A stretch of 64,000 bases of DNA from CAZZBM01 sp964652255. GTDB lineage: Bacteria; Bdellovibrionota; Bacteriovoracia; Bacteriovoracales; CAZZBM01. A program made the translations under genes and the position numbers. The stretch spans positions 496,001 to 560,000 of the forward strand of contig CAZZBM010000001.1 of NCBI GenBank assembly GCA_964652255.1, written 5' to 3'. Every line of letters starts with the position of its first letter. Position 1 is the stretch's first letter. Below, piece after piece: positions 6,870 to 16,620 of this stretch. Under the pieces are notes generated by a model. It ran no database searches. It saw only the letters and a program-made list of their open reading frames with translations, and was not told the DNA's origin.

Positions 6870-9185
6870 ATGGAAAAAAACTATCCGGACAAAGTCCTTT
6901 TAATCCCAATTGCTCCTCCTTCAATTTATCCAGGCATCATAGCTCCTATTATGATTAATAAAGCTCTTTACCACCCTGAAATGGAGCAATATTTAGAAAA
7001 AGATACTTATGTAGGAATTAATCTTCTTTTACCTGAGGGTCAAAACCAGGTTTTTGAACGAGGGGTTTTGTGTAAGGTTTTAAAAAAAATCAAGTTAGAA
7101 GATAACTCTATTAACATTTTAGTGCAGGGGATTAAGCGTTATGAGCTTAAAGAAACTATTTCTGAAGATCAGTTAACCTTTGCTTCCTATACTCTTTTAG
7201 AAGAAAAAGAAGATAAAAATGTTAAAACAACGGCTTTAGTAAGAAATATTCTTGATCATATTAAAAAGATTGCTGAACAAAGTCCTTTTTTTAATGAAGA
7301 TTTAAAGTTAGCTGTTATTAATACCCCTAGTGCTTCTTATCTAACAGATTTAGTAGCTTTTGCTCTTAATTTAGATTTAGAACATTCTCAAGATTTTATT
7401 GGGACTACCAATGTAAGAACAAGATTAAAAAAACTTCTTATTCTTTTAAAGAAAGAAGAAGAAGTTTTAAAAATTCAGCAAAAGATCTCAGAAGATGTCA
7501 CAAGTAAGTTAAACAAACAGCAAAAAGAGTATTTTTTAAGAGAGCAGTTAAAGGTTATTCAGGGTGAATTAGGTCAAGATGAAGAAAAACTTAATGATTT
7601 TAAAAAAGCTTTAGAAACCATTGGTCCTGTAAATGAAGATGTTGAAAAAGTTTTAAAAGAAGAATTTGAAAAATTAAAAAATCTTTCAGAGCAGTCTCCT
7701 GAATATCAAGTAAGTAAAAATTATGTTCAGTGGATTCTTTCTCTTCCTTGGAATCAATCAAGTCCTAGTCATGATTTTAATTTAAAAAAAGCTCATGAAA
7801 TTTTAGACCGAGATCATTTTGGTTTAAAAAAAGTGAAAGAAAGAATTCTAGAATTTTTAGCAGTCAAAAAACTTAAGCCTGATTATGATAGTACTATTTT
7901 ATGCTTTGTCGGACCACCTGGTGTAGGAAAAACTTCTTTAGGTCAAAGTATTGCTGAGGCTCTATCAAAAAAGTTCTTTCGTTTTAGTTTAGGTGGCATG
8001 AGAGATGAAGCTGAGATTAAAGGACATAGAAGAACTTATATTGGAGCTATGCCCGGAAAGATTCTCCAAGCTTTAAAAAGAGTTGAGGTAAACAATCCTT
8101 TAATCATGCTCGATGAAATTGATAAATTAAGTTATTCCTATCAAGGAGACCCTGCTTCAGCTTTGCTCGAGGTTTTAGACCCAGAACAAAATAAAAATTT
8201 TTTAGATCATTATCTTGATCTTTCTTTTGATTTATCAAAAGTTATGTTTATTGCCACAGCTAATTCTCTTTCTGAGATTCCAGAGCCATTACTAGATAGA
8301 ATGGAAGTTATTGAACTTCCCGGATACACTCTTGAAGAAAAATTAGAAATTGCTAAAAAATTTATTCTTCCAAAGCAACTCAAAAAACATGGCTTAAAAA
8401 ATCAAGATCTTATTTTAACTAAGCCTTTATTAAAAACTTTGATTGATTTTTATGCACGAGAAGCTGGAATTAGATCTTTAGAACAAATTATTGCTCGTTT
8501 ATGTAGAAAAGTAGCCTTAAATCAGTTCTCAGAGAAATCAAAAAATTTAGTAAAGGAACTAACAATTAATCCTGAACAAGTTTTAGGACCAAAGCGTTTT
8601 ACAACGGAAAAAACATTAGAAAAACTTCCTCCTGGAATTGCTACAGGTTTAGCTTGGACTGGTTATGGTGGGGATATTCTTTATGTGGAAACCATTCCTC
8701 TAGAGGGAAAAGGTTTTAAATTAACAGGACAGCTAGGAGAAGTCATGAATGAATCAGCAACTCTGGCTTATAGTTATGTGAAAAAACTTCTTCAAGCTAA
8801 AAAAAAGAAGAAATCTAAAGAAAAAGACTATCTCTCTTCTCACGAAGTTCATGTTCATCTTCCTGCTGGTGCTATTCCAAAAGATGGTCCTAGTGCTGGA
8901 ATTACTCTAGCGACAGCTCTTTATAGTCTAGCCACAAATCAATCTGTAAGAAAGAAGGTGGCGATGACAGGGGAACTTAGCTTAACAGGACGAGTGTTAC
9001 CTGTAGGTGGGATTAAGGAAAAGGTTTTAGCTGCTAAAAGAGCTGGGATTAAAGAAATTATTCTACCTTTTCTTAATGAGAAGGATTTAAAAGATATTCC
9101 ACCAGAACATACAAAGGGATTAACTTTTAAAACAGTTAAACATTTTGATGAAGTGTTAACTTATTCACTTGTTAAAAAGAAATGA
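6870..9185 (+). CDS. lon: ATP-dependent protease La (Lon)
   Basis: A 771-residue cytoplasmic AAA+ serine protease of normal length. The N-terminal LON substrate domain starts with KVLLIPIAPPSIYPG; a coiled-coil region follows (SKLNKQQKEYFLREQLKVIQ); Walker A GPPGVGKTS is near residue 350 and Walker B IMLDEIDKL follows. The C-terminal protease domain has the catalytic Ser in DGPSAGIT (about residue 675) and the Lys region GGIKEKVLAA. Lon degrades misfolded and regulatory proteins. It stands 48 bases after the small membrane protein gene. The A-rich insert around AKKKKKSKEKD in the protease domain is slightly unusual. Confidence 0.97.
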   Translation: MEKNYPDKVLLIPIAPPSIYPGIIAPIMINKALYHPEMEQYLEKDTYVGINLLLPEGQNQVFERGVLCKVLKKIKLEDNSINILVQGIKRYELKETISEDQLTFASYTLLEEKEDKNVKTTALVRNILDHIKKIAEQSPFFNEDLKLAVINTPSASYLTDLVAFALNLDLEHSQDFIGTTNVRTRLKKLLILLKKEEEVLKIQQKISEDVTSKLNKQQKEYFLREQLKVIQGELGQDEEKLNDFKKALETIGPVNEDVEKVLKEEFEKLKNLSEQSPEYQVSKNYVQWILSLPWNQSSPSHDFNLKKAHEILDRDHFGLKKVKERILEFLAVKKLKPDYDSTILCFVGPPGVGKTSLGQSIAEALSKKFFRFSLGGMRDEAEIKGHRRTYIGAMPGKILQALKRVEVNNPLIMLDEIDKLSYSYQGDPASALLEVLDPEQNKNFLDHYLDLSFDLSKVMFIATANSLSEIPEPLLDRMEVIELPGYTLEEKLEIAKKFILPKQLKKHGLKNQDLILTKPLLKTLIDFYAREAGIRSLEQIIARLCRKVALNQFSEKSKNLVKELTINPEQVLGPKRFTTEKTLEKLPPGIATGLAWTGYGGDILYVETIPLEGKGFKLTGQLGEVMNESATLAYSYVKKLLQAKKKKKSKEKDYLSSHEVHVHLPAGAIPKDGPSAGITLATALYSLATNQSVRKKVAMTGELSLTGRVLPVGGIKEKVLAAKRAGIKEIILPFLNEKDLKDIPPEHTKGLTFKTVKHFDEVLTYSLVKKK

Positions 9186-9419
9186 TTTTTATTCAAACAA
9201 CCCTACCTAAAAAGTAAGCTAAAAAAATAGCTCAAAATCTGATCATTCATAAATTAGCTTTTTGTGTAACTCTTACCTATTGAAAGTCACTATTTTTGGC
9301 AAAATCAACTATCTAATTTTACAGAGATTCTTCTTTTAGTTAAAACTCCACAAGAAGAATTCTATTATAAATTTTTTATAACACTAGCTAAATCATCACC
9401 TTGAGCTGTATTAATCTTT
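9186..9419. other. AT-rich spacer between convergent lon and an exported-protein gene
   Basis: No gene is supported. A nine-base inverted repeat (9327-9335 with 9352-9360) is followed on the plus strand by a T-rich stretch (9372-9377) and could end the lon transcript. On the minus strand, a short frame beyond the stop of the next gene would read INTAQGDDLASVIKNL if one A were added to the A6 run just before that stop, hinting that the gene once had a longer C-terminus. Both readings are weak. Confidence 0.35.
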
Positions 9420-11165
9420 TTAATTTTTTAAAATTTCACTTAGTAGAGAAAGAATTGTTTTTGATAAAACATTATCAGTATTTAAAAATTCTTTAATTTT
9501 ATGAGAAGTGATGTTTAATTGAATATAGTGTGAATTATTATATTTAATAATCTTAAAAATTGAAAAATATTCATGTTTGTTGTTTAAAAATGTTTGTATA
9601 CTCTTAGAGTCTATTAAAAATGCTGGTTTGAATATTTTTTCTTGAGAATTTTTGACAAAAAGAATTTCATGAAAATTTATAATAATTTGATTAGTATTAA
9701 ATATTTTTGAATGTGTTGTCAATTCATTAATAATTTCATTTCCTTTCTTCAAATAATTATTTTTTAAATAATTAGTAAGATTTTCATCTTCATGGTATAG
9801 AATAGGAATAATAAATGTTGTTACATTATTTTTATTTTGAATAGGATTCTGCTTAGAAGGTAAATAGAATTTTTTTGTTGATTGATCTAAGTTTCTAGAT
9901 AAAAGATTTAAAAAAATAAAAAAATTTGTATATCTTTTACTATCATTATTGATATTAGAATATATTTCTTCTTGTTTTTTACTGTGTTTTTCTAAGTTTA
10001 ATCCTTTTAAAGTGATATTTTTATCTAAGTTAAAAATCTTTAAGATATGTTGAATTAGAAAAAAATCAAAAAATATATTATTTAAAATTTCTTTATTATT
10101 ATTAGATAGATTGTTTATCGTATACATAGTTTTTTCAATATAATTTTCAAAGAATTCTTCATCTGATTTTTGATTTTGTTTTTCTATTTTTTTATGATGT
10201 TCAAGCAATAATAAAAAAAAATAAGTGAAAAACTGATCTATCCTCGAGGATATAGTTTTTTTTACTGAAAAAAAAAACAAATGACTTTCAATGGAAAAAA
10301 AACTATTAAGGACATATTGGATTTTATTTCCATTATTGTTTGGAGTTATTATTTCTTGATCTTCAGGTCCAATGTTTGAATTATTGGCAGCTTGAACTAA
10401 AGGATATTTATCTTGAGGTATGTTTACTTGGACAACATTATCTATATCTGTAGTAGGATTTATTTTATTTGGATGTTGTTCTGTTTTTTTACTGGTTTTA
10501 TCTTCTATTTTTATTTCTTTTTTCCCCGTGTTGTTAAAATTAATTAAAAAATTTTCTAAAATATCCTGTTCTTTTTCTGAGTTTTTTTCGTTAATTGGAG
10601 TTAAAATAAAAATATCTCTTTTTTTTGTTGAGTTTTTTTTAATAGATTTTAAAAGAATTAAAAATCTCTTTAAAAAAGAAGTAATGGTAGGTTTTCTTAC
10701 AAAAGAAAACATATAATCTACTTTTTCCATATAGTTATCAGAATCAGGGTAATTATCAAGTAATCTACAAACAATAAGAATATCTATTTTATCATCATAA
10801 AGATCTTTTATTGGATTTTCTATCTTATTTGAGTTTGAGATATCTTTTTCAGATTCTGTCGTGTAAATATGGATTTTATCCATATTATAATTATTATTTT
10901 CTTTTGATATAAATAAATCATGAAGTAATATCTTTAATGACAAAGCTTCTTCATGATTGGAAACAAAAAAGACACCTTTTTTTGGTGTGTTATTATCGTT
11001 AAAAATCAAACTTTCTATTTTTATATTTGTATCTGTGGTGCAATGAAGAGATTGTTTAAATATTTTTTCAAAATCTTGTCCTTTAATAATATCTCCAGAA
11101 ACTTTTGTTCTATAGATGTTGATTAGATTTAGATCTATTTCAGATAAGCTTAGGAAGTCTTTCAC
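9420..11165 (-). CDS. Large lysine/asparagine-rich protein of unknown function, 3' part of a split gene
   Basis: This frame encodes 581 residues from a GTG at 11165, but the frame is open without a stop from 11165 back to the A9 tract at 11501-11509, where it meets the end of the signal-bearing frame 11498-11881. Reading across with one extra A gives one protein of about 820 residues. It is very rich in Lys, Asn and Ile, with no recognisable domain. Segments such as HIYTTESEKD, DILIVCRLLDNYPD and KRDIFILTPINEK look like an alternating alpha/beta fold, and DKIDILIVCR suggests a buried strand. Base composition is still more AT-rich than the housekeeping neighbours. Function unknown; exported if the two parts are joined. 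Confidence 0.6.
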   Translation of the reverse strand: MKDFLSLSEIDLNLINIYRTKVSGDIIKGQDFEKIFKQSLHCTTDTNIKIESLIFNDNNTPKKGVFFVSNHEEALSLKILLHDLFISKENNNYNMDKIHIYTTESEKDISNSNKIENPIKDLYDDKIDILIVCRLLDNYPDSDNYMEKVDYMFSFVRKPTITSFLKRFLILLKSIKKNSTKKRDIFILTPINEKNSEKEQDILENFLINFNNTGKKEIKIEDKTSKKTEQHPNKINPTTDIDNVVQVNIPQDKYPLVQAANNSNIGPEDQEIITPNNNGNKIQYVLNSFFSIESHLFFFSVKKTISSRIDQFFTYFFLLLLEHHKKIEKQNQKSDEEFFENYIEKTMYTINNLSNNNKEILNNIFFDFFLIQHILKIFNLDKNITLKGLNLEKHSKKQEEIYSNINNDSKRYTNFFIFLNLLSRNLDQSTKKFYLPSKQNPIQNKNNVTTFIIPILYHEDENLTNYLKNNYLKKGNEIINELTTHSKIFNTNQIIINFHEILFVKNSQEKIFKPAFLIDSKSIQTFLNNKHEYFSIFKIIKYNNSHYIQLNITSHKIKEFLNTDNVLSKTILSLLSEILKN

Positions 11166-11497
11166 TGTATATGTCAGTAATTCAAATAAAGTATTTATTG
11201 GATTAAATTTTTTATAAGAATAAACATCGTAAGTTTGTCCTTTAAATATTTGTATTAAGTATCTATCTTCTTTATTTTTAATAGTATTTTTTTGAAGAGA
11301 TATAGAGTGAAAAATAAAAATTCTTGATATTTTTATTTTTTCTTTTATTTTACTGTAAAAGTTTTCTAATTCATTATCATTGTGATTAAAATCAGTTTCT
11401 TGATGTAAAAGATAAACAAATGTCAGATCTTCTTTAGAACTATTTTTAATTTGTTTTTTTTCAGATGAAGTATTTTCTTTTTTACTTTCAATATCTT

Positions 11498-11881
11498 CTA
11501 TTTTTTTTTAATTTCTTTTTTTTGAATATGTTCAAAAGATAAATTTATTTCTTTAGAAGATGTTTTTTTACAAAGTGTTGATTTGTATAAATCTAGTACA
11601 TCTTTGAATTTTTTTTGTTGTTCTTGGTTCTCATAAATAAAAATAATATTAATATTATTTTTAATATAATTTTTTATGTCATTATCAATAATATTTTTTA
11701 ATTCTTCAGGTGTTGTCTTGTGAATAGGATTTAGGTATAGACTGAAATTAGATGAAAAATAAGGTATTTTTTTAAAATGAAAAAATGATGCCGAAGTATA
11801 AGATTTATCAGTAAAATGATTTGCCTGACTGAAAAAAATAAAAACATAGACACAATATAAGAGATTGTTTGATTTTTTCAA
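11498..11881 (-). CDS. Exported protein, 5' part of the gene split at an A9 tract
   Basis: A 127-residue frame beginning MKKSNNLLYCVYVFIFFSQA, a plausible signal peptide with two lysines and a hydrophobic core. It ends in KKKEIKKK at a TAG directly after an A9 run (11501-11509). With ten A's the frame would continue IEDIESKKENTSSEKK and on into the 581-residue frame without a further stop. No motif is recognised in this portion; it contains the repeated phrase DLYKS and Lys-rich helices. The gene may be a pseudogene, a phase-variable gene, or one rescued by slippage. Confidence 0.55.
   Translation of the reverse strand: MKKSNNLLYCVYVFIFFSQANHFTDKSYTSASFFHFKKIPYFSSNFSLYLNPIHKTTPEELKNIIDNDIKNYIKNNINIIFIYENQEQQKKFKDVLDLYKSTLCKKTSSKEINLSFEHIQKKEIKKK
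11501..11509 (-). repeat. A9 homopolymer at the frame break
   Basis: Nine A's on the minus strand, followed by TAG in the upstream frame. Adding one A (or a -1 shift) joins the two open frames of the exported-protein gene exactly. A9 runs at 2646-2654 and 63799-63807 and an A10 at 43744-43753, in conserved genes, are in frame. Confidence 0.8.
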
Positions 11882-11936
11882 TTATTTATGTATTTTTTAT
11901 AAAAAAGATCATTAAAACTTATTCTTGTGAAATTAT

Positions 11937-12152
11937 CTAAGATAAGATAGAGATTTTATCTGTCATTTTTTTATTTAGTATTATTACTAAAATAGTTTTA
12001 AAATATTGGTTTATACATCCTTTAATTTTTTTTTGCTCGATCATTTTTTGGTGACAGGGTTGATACTGTTTTGATGATGTATAGTTTAATAAGAAGCTTC
12101 CTTTACTAATTTTATTATTCAACATCTTTTGAATTAATTTCATTGCTATCAT
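11937..12152 (-). CDS. Possible short frame overlapping the end of the 253-residue protein gene
   Basis: A 71-residue frame overlapping the upstream gene by 38 bases. It could be a coupled small gene or the displaced C-terminus of the upstream protein after a one-base loss in the AAAA of the overlap. Composition is Lys/Ile-rich like its neighbours, with no domain seen. It also contains an A9 run (12026-12034). I would not rely on it as an independent gene. Confidence 0.25.
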   Translation of the reverse strand: MIAMKLIQKMLNNKISKGSFLLNYTSSKQYQPCHQKMIEQKKIKGCINQYFKTILVIILNKKMTDKISILS

Positions 12153-12876
12153 TAATCAAGGCATTATAAGTTTTAAAGAAAAATTTAGTAGTTTTACCAA
12201 TGTCATGGATACCATATTTTTTATCTTTTTTAAAAAAAATAAAATAAGGAAAGTAGATTTTATTGTTTTTTTTTATGGCTTTTATGATATCTTTTTCCAT
12301 TTTTTCTAATTTTTCTAAAATAGCACTGGAATTTTCTTTTTCTTCAAGAAAAAGAGGGATAGGAAGAAGACGATGATTTTTTTTTGATTTATTAAAAACA
12401 TTATAGAAACTTTTTTCTAATCTTAGGCTTGATCCTCTGGTTCTCTCTTGTTGATTTTGATTTTGAAAATATTCTCTTTCTAAATCAGATGCTAATTCAG
12501 AATTAGAAATAGGTAGTTTAAAAATTTTTTTTAGAAAAGCAATAGTTGGAAGATTTTCATTTTCAATATTTAAGATATAGTCTTCTAAAAGAAACTTACC
12601 TTGATATTTATTGTGATTATCTGTAATTTTTACTAAGAAAACATCATTGAAAATAAGTTCTAAGTATTTTTTTTCTCCATTTTTTTCAGAATAATCTATA
12701 GTAAAAGAAAGAATAGTATTTATATGATTTAAAATAGTATCAGGTTTATAAGAATATGTCTTTATTGTTTCAATAAAATTAGTTTTTTCAACTACTGGAT
12801 TTGTCTTTAGGGGAAAAGCAGAATTTTTTTTGAAAGAGGTAATTCTTATTTCAGAAAAAATAAAAAATAAAAGCAT
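12115..12876 (-). CDS. Hypothetical exported protein
   Basis: A 253-residue protein beginning MLLFFIFSEIRITSFKKN: an eight-residue hydrophobic start with no basic residue before it, like several other putative exported proteins here. The C-terminal region contains KKDKKYGIHDIGKTTKFFF. I recognise no family. It is the first gene of a group with the split exported protein gene downstream, and rpoZ lies 31 bases upstream in the same direction, so transcription may continue from the rpoZ operon. Confidence 0.55.
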   Translation of the reverse strand: MLLFFIFSEIRITSFKKNSAFPLKTNPVVEKTNFIETIKTYSYKPDTILNHINTILSFTIDYSEKNGEKKYLELIFNDVFLVKITDNHNKYQGKFLLEDYILNIENENLPTIAFLKKIFKLPISNSELASDLEREYFQNQNQQERTRGSSLRLEKSFYNVFNKSKKNHRLLPIPLFLEEKENSSAILEKLEKMEKDIIKAIKKNNKIYFPYFIFFKKDKKYGIHDIGKTTKFFFKTYNALINDSNEINSKDVE

Positions 12877-12907
12877 GAAAAGATTTTCGGATTTTTAGTA
12901 AAAAAGA

Positions 12908-13120
12908 TTAAAATTCATCTTGATGATAATCTTGCTTTTTAGCATGGGTAATTTTTCCCGCTGCAATTTCTCTTAAAGCTAGGACAATAGCTTTATTGGG
13001 GCTATCTATAAGTGGTTTCGCTCCTTCTTTAAGCTGTAAAGCCCTTTTAGTCACTAGATGCATAAGTTCATAACGGGATTTTACTTTTTTCAGAGCATCT
13101 TCGATAGTAATTCTAGCCAT
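12908..13120 (-). CDS. rpoZ: DNA-directed RNA polymerase omega subunit
   Basis: A 70-residue protein with the omega core: ARITIEDALKKVKSRYELMHLVTKRA, then KAIVLALREIAAGKI. Omega assists beta-prime folding and, in many proteobacteria, forms part of a ppGpp binding site; the N-terminal MAR motif used there is present. It follows alaS by 30 bases. A RelA/SpoT-fold protein and a DksA-like protein elsewhere in the window fit a stringent response. Length is short but complete. Confidence 0.92.
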   Translation of the reverse strand: MARITIEDALKKVKSRYELMHLVTKRALQLKEGAKPLIDSPNKAIVLALREIAAGKITHAKKQDYHQDEF

Positions 13121-13150
13121 AGGCTTTCTTAAACATTTCTTCTTTTTTTG

Positions 13151-15562
13151 TCAAATAAGGGCTTTTTTTAGAGCTTTTAATTGCTCAGGGCTAGCTTTTC
13201 CTTGAAGGTGATTCTTTCCTCCTCCTTTAATAGAAAGATTTTTTAATAAAAGATTGCATTTTTTTAAAAAATCTACATTCCCTGTAATAGAAAAAGATCC
13301 AATAGAGGTAAAGAAAATTTTGTTATGAGGATAATTTTTACTAAAAACAAGCTCTTCCTCTCTTACAAGAATAAAAAGTTCAGAACTTTCTTTCAATTTA
13401 TACTGAAAAAGTTCTTCTAGATAAGTATCTTTCTTTTTAGAGAGATCTTGTAGATTTTTCTCTAGAGTGAGAATTTTTTGTAAAGGAGATTCTCCTTGAA
13501 GATGTTCGTAAATTTTTTTGTGACTATCTTTTATTTTATTAATTTCTAGAAAAAAACTTTCTCCTGTGACAGCTTCAATTCTTCTTACTCCTGAAGCAAT
13601 ACTATTTTCAGTGAGAAGATGAAAACCAAGAAGCTCCAAACTAGATTGAACATGAGTTCCTCCGCAAAGCTCTAAAGATTCTCCAATTTTCACGACTCTT
13701 ACTTCATCAGGGTATTTATCTCCAAAAAAAGCTAAGGCTCCCTGTTTAAGAGCTTGATTTTTAGTGGTGTAGTAGATTTCTACTTGATGATTTTCAAAGA
13801 TTTTTTCTTGAACAAAGTGTTCTATCTCTTTAATGAGTTCTTTTGAAAGAGGTTGATGATAAGTAAAATCAAACCTTAGTTTGTTTTCTTGGACGCTAGA
13901 ACCAGCTTGTTCAATTTTTTTACCAAGAAGAGTTCTTAAAGCTTGTTGAAGTAAATGAGTGGCGGAGTGATGCTGAGAAGTGTGAAAACGTCTTTTTTCA
14001 TTAAGATAGAGAGTAGCAGGAGAAGAGAGTTTTTGATCTGTTGAGAGAACATGCCAGTAATGATCTTGTTGTTTAATCACTTCTAAAACTTCAAATTCTC
14101 CTTCAGGAGTGATGATACTTCCAGTGTCATGATATTGACCTCCTAATGTGGGAAAAAACAAAGTTTGTTCGAAAATATAAGAATTTTTTTCTTGGTGAAT
14201 GATGGAGGTAGTGAGTTCTTTTGTAGTTAATGGAGCTATCTTGGTTTTAGGAAAAGATGAGAGATTGATTTCAGTAAGATTTTTTGCTTGAAATTTTTGA
14301 TGAGCTCTGGAACGTTCTTTTTGTTTTTCTAGTTCTTGTTCAAATTCTTTTTTAAGAAAAGGAAGATTTTTTTCTTGTAATAAGATTGCAATGAGATCTG
14401 AAGGCATACCGTAGGTATCATAAAGTTCAAAGATTTTTTCTCCTGTAAGATTTTCCTGAGTGAGATTTTCAATAAGATTTAAACCTTGTTTTAAGGTTTT
14501 CCTAAATTTAAGCTCTTCTTCCTTTAAGGTTTCTTCAATAAGAGCAATTTTTTTTTCATTTTCAGGATAAAATCCTTCAAAAAGATCAAAGAGAGGTCTT
14601 ACTAATTCATGAAGAAGGGGGTTCTGCCTGCCCATAAGTTCTAAATGCCTAATAGCTCTTCTTAATATTCTTCTTAAGACATAAGATCTATTTTCTGAAC
14701 CTGGTAAAATTCCATCTGAAATTAAAAAAGAAGCAGCTCTTAAATGATCAATGACTACATTTAGGGAAGATTCTTTGGCTTGAGTGACTTTTTTTTCAAG
14801 AATATTTTTTAGAGGCAGAAAAAGATCTGTTTTGTAATTTGTGTAAGTGTTTTGTAAGACCGCACAGAGTCTTTCTAGTCCTGCACCTGTATCAATGCTT
14901 TTATATTTTAAAGGAATGAGCTCTCCTGAGCTTAATCGTTCATATTGAATAAAAACAAGATTCCAAATTTCAATATATCTTGATTCATCATCTAAAAAAG
15001 TATTCTTACCATCAGAATAACTTGGTCCATAATCATAAAAAATTTCACTACAAGGACCACAAGGTCCAACAGCACCCATTTCCCAAAAATTATCCTTTTC
15101 TCCTCTTCTATGAAGATGATCTGAGGGAATGCCTAGTTCCTTCCATAATTCATAAGCTTCCTCATCATCTCTAAAAACAGAAATATGAAGAAGTTCAGGT
15201 TTAAGATGAAGCTCATCTACCAAAAAGGTCCAGGCATAATGAATAGCCTCCTTTTTAAAATAATCACCAAAGGAGAAATTTCCTAACATTTCAAAGAAGG
15301 TATGATGTCTGGGGCTAAATCCTACTTGTTCTAAATCATTATGTTTTCCTCCAGCTCTTAAGCATCTTTGAACAGAGACAGCTTTTTTCATGGGAGAGAG
15401 TTCAGGATTGAGAAAAAGGTTTTTAAACTGATTCATCCCAGCATTAGTAAATAAAAGAGAAGGATCTTCTTCAGGAACAAGAGAAGATGAGTTAATGATT
15501 TTATGACCGTTTTTTTCAAAAAAGTTTAAAAACTTTTCCCTAACTTCAACACTAGAAAACAT
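13151..15562 (-). CDS. alaS: Alanyl-tRNA synthetase
   Basis: A class II synthetase of 803 residues from ATG 15562 (a TTG six codons upstream is also open). The N-terminus EVREKFLNFFEKNGH and TNAGMNQFK are typical of the aminoacylation domain. The editing domain has HSATHLLQQAL and CGGTHV, which supply the zinc ligands. The protein is about 70 residues shorter than most AlaRS; the shortening lies in the coiled coil and C-Ala domain, though the end still has the GGGKNHLQGKA glycine motif. It charges tRNA-Ala and clears mischarged Ser and Gly. rpoZ follows. Confidence 0.96.
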   Translation of the reverse strand: MFSSVEVREKFLNFFEKNGHKIINSSSLVPEEDPSLLFTNAGMNQFKNLFLNPELSPMKKAVSVQRCLRAGGKHNDLEQVGFSPRHHTFFEMLGNFSFGDYFKKEAIHYAWTFLVDELHLKPELLHISVFRDDEEAYELWKELGIPSDHLHRRGEKDNFWEMGAVGPCGPCSEIFYDYGPSYSDGKNTFLDDESRYIEIWNLVFIQYERLSSGELIPLKYKSIDTGAGLERLCAVLQNTYTNYKTDLFLPLKNILEKKVTQAKESSLNVVIDHLRAASFLISDGILPGSENRSYVLRRILRRAIRHLELMGRQNPLLHELVRPLFDLFEGFYPENEKKIALIEETLKEEELKFRKTLKQGLNLIENLTQENLTGEKIFELYDTYGMPSDLIAILLQEKNLPFLKKEFEQELEKQKERSRAHQKFQAKNLTEINLSSFPKTKIAPLTTKELTTSIIHQEKNSYIFEQTLFFPTLGGQYHDTGSIITPEGEFEVLEVIKQQDHYWHVLSTDQKLSSPATLYLNEKRRFHTSQHHSATHLLQQALRTLLGKKIEQAGSSVQENKLRFDFTYHQPLSKELIKEIEHFVQEKIFENHQVEIYYTTKNQALKQGALAFFGDKYPDEVRVVKIGESLELCGGTHVQSSLELLGFHLLTENSIASGVRRIEAVTGESFFLEINKIKDSHKKIYEHLQGESPLQKILTLEKNLQDLSKKKDTYLEELFQYKLKESSELFILVREEELVFSKNYPHNKIFFTSIGSFSITGNVDFLKKCNLLLKNLSIKGGGKNHLQGKASPEQLKALKKALI

Positions 15563-15675
15563 CTTTTTACTTTTAAACAAAAAAAAGATTCTTGTGAAGA
15601 AAAAAGTTGTTTTTTATCAAAAATCAATATTTAATGAAGGTTAAGGGGAAAAAAAGAAGGATTCTTTCTTTCTCC

Positions 15676-16527
15676 TTAAAGACTAAAAAAGAATTTTGTT
15701 AATACAATAGGATGATCTGACTCTAAGAGTCTTAGATAGGATGTTGTTTCTTTGTTTTGCATAGGAAGAATAAGAGAATCGATTTTTGTTGGCCATGCAT
15801 TATCTGTAGTGTAGTTATCTGAGGTATTGTTTTTTGTCAGTCCTTGGCATTTTGGATACTGATCTGTTTCTATATTATAGCCTTGAACATAAGAGAGATT
15901 TTCTGAGCAAGAAAAATTAAGAGTGAATTGTGGAGTGAATTCTATAAATTTTGGAGCTGTCCAAATTTTAATAGCTTGCTCTATCGGGTTAAAATTTAAA
16001 TCAATGTGGATATAAGCTCTAGTATACAATCTTGTATTGTCTTCTAGTAGGACTGATAGTTCTAAAAAAAATTCTTCATGATGGGTATCATTATCATTTT
16101 CTTTAGCTTTAGAATTAATTCCTGTTAGAGTGATTTCAGGGGAAGATCCTAGAGGATAGATATTATCAAAAAAATTTTTATTTCCAAGTTGTGTTTTGTT
16201 TTCATAGTCTTTGTAGATAAGAGAAAAGCCTTTTTTCATGTAATTAAAAAAATCAATATCAGAAGTTAAACTTATGTTACTTTTGTTATAAACAGTCCAA
16301 GCTAGTGAGCGGATTTTCGGTGTTTCTCCACATTGAAAAATTTTGCTTTTAAAAGTCATAGAGGTGTTTAAAACATCAGATTCATTAAGCTCTACAAATT
16401 CTATTTCAGGAAGGATGATTTGGGCTCCAGCGCAATTGAGAGTTTGAGTGTTTTGAGTTGAACTAGGCTGATAAGGAATGGTTTTAGCTGGGACACAGCT
16501 AAAAAAAAACAACAAAAAAAATCTCAT
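15676..16527 (-). CDS. Putative lipoprotein of unknown function
   Basis: A 283-residue protein starting at ATG 16527, chosen because MRFFLLFFFSC forms a short lipoprotein signal with Cys11; longer starts would overlap carD. The mature part is Thr/Ser/Asn-rich with beta-strand character and several Cys (for example IFQCGET, FSCSENL, YPKCQGL) that could form disulfides in the periplasm or at the surface. No known domain is recognised. It is divergent from carD, sharing a 93-base promoter region. Confidence 0.6.
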   Translation of the reverse strand: MRFFLLFFFSCVPAKTIPYQPSSTQNTQTLNCAGAQIILPEIEFVELNESDVLNTSMTFKSKIFQCGETPKIRSLAWTVYNKSNISLTSDIDFFNYMKKGFSLIYKDYENKTQLGNKNFFDNIYPLGSSPEITLTGINSKAKENDNDTHHEEFFLELSVLLEDNTRLYTRAYIHIDLNFNPIEQAIKIWTAPKFIEFTPQFTLNFSCSENLSYVQGYNIETDQYPKCQGLTKNNTSDNYTTDNAWPTKIDSLILPMQNKETTSYLRLLESDHPIVLTKFFFSL

Positions 16528-16620
16528 CTTATGGGTTGTATCGTCCTTAGGTAAAAAGTTCTCAAGAGTTTTCAGAGGGGAAAGAAAAATGTATGATTCA
16601 AGGCTTAAAAAAGGATTTTT

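Noticed and set aside
12026..12034. A9 run in the 71-codon frame as another slippage site
   Set aside because: Neither alternative frame after the run stays open for more than a few codons, so it does not join frames as the other tracts do.
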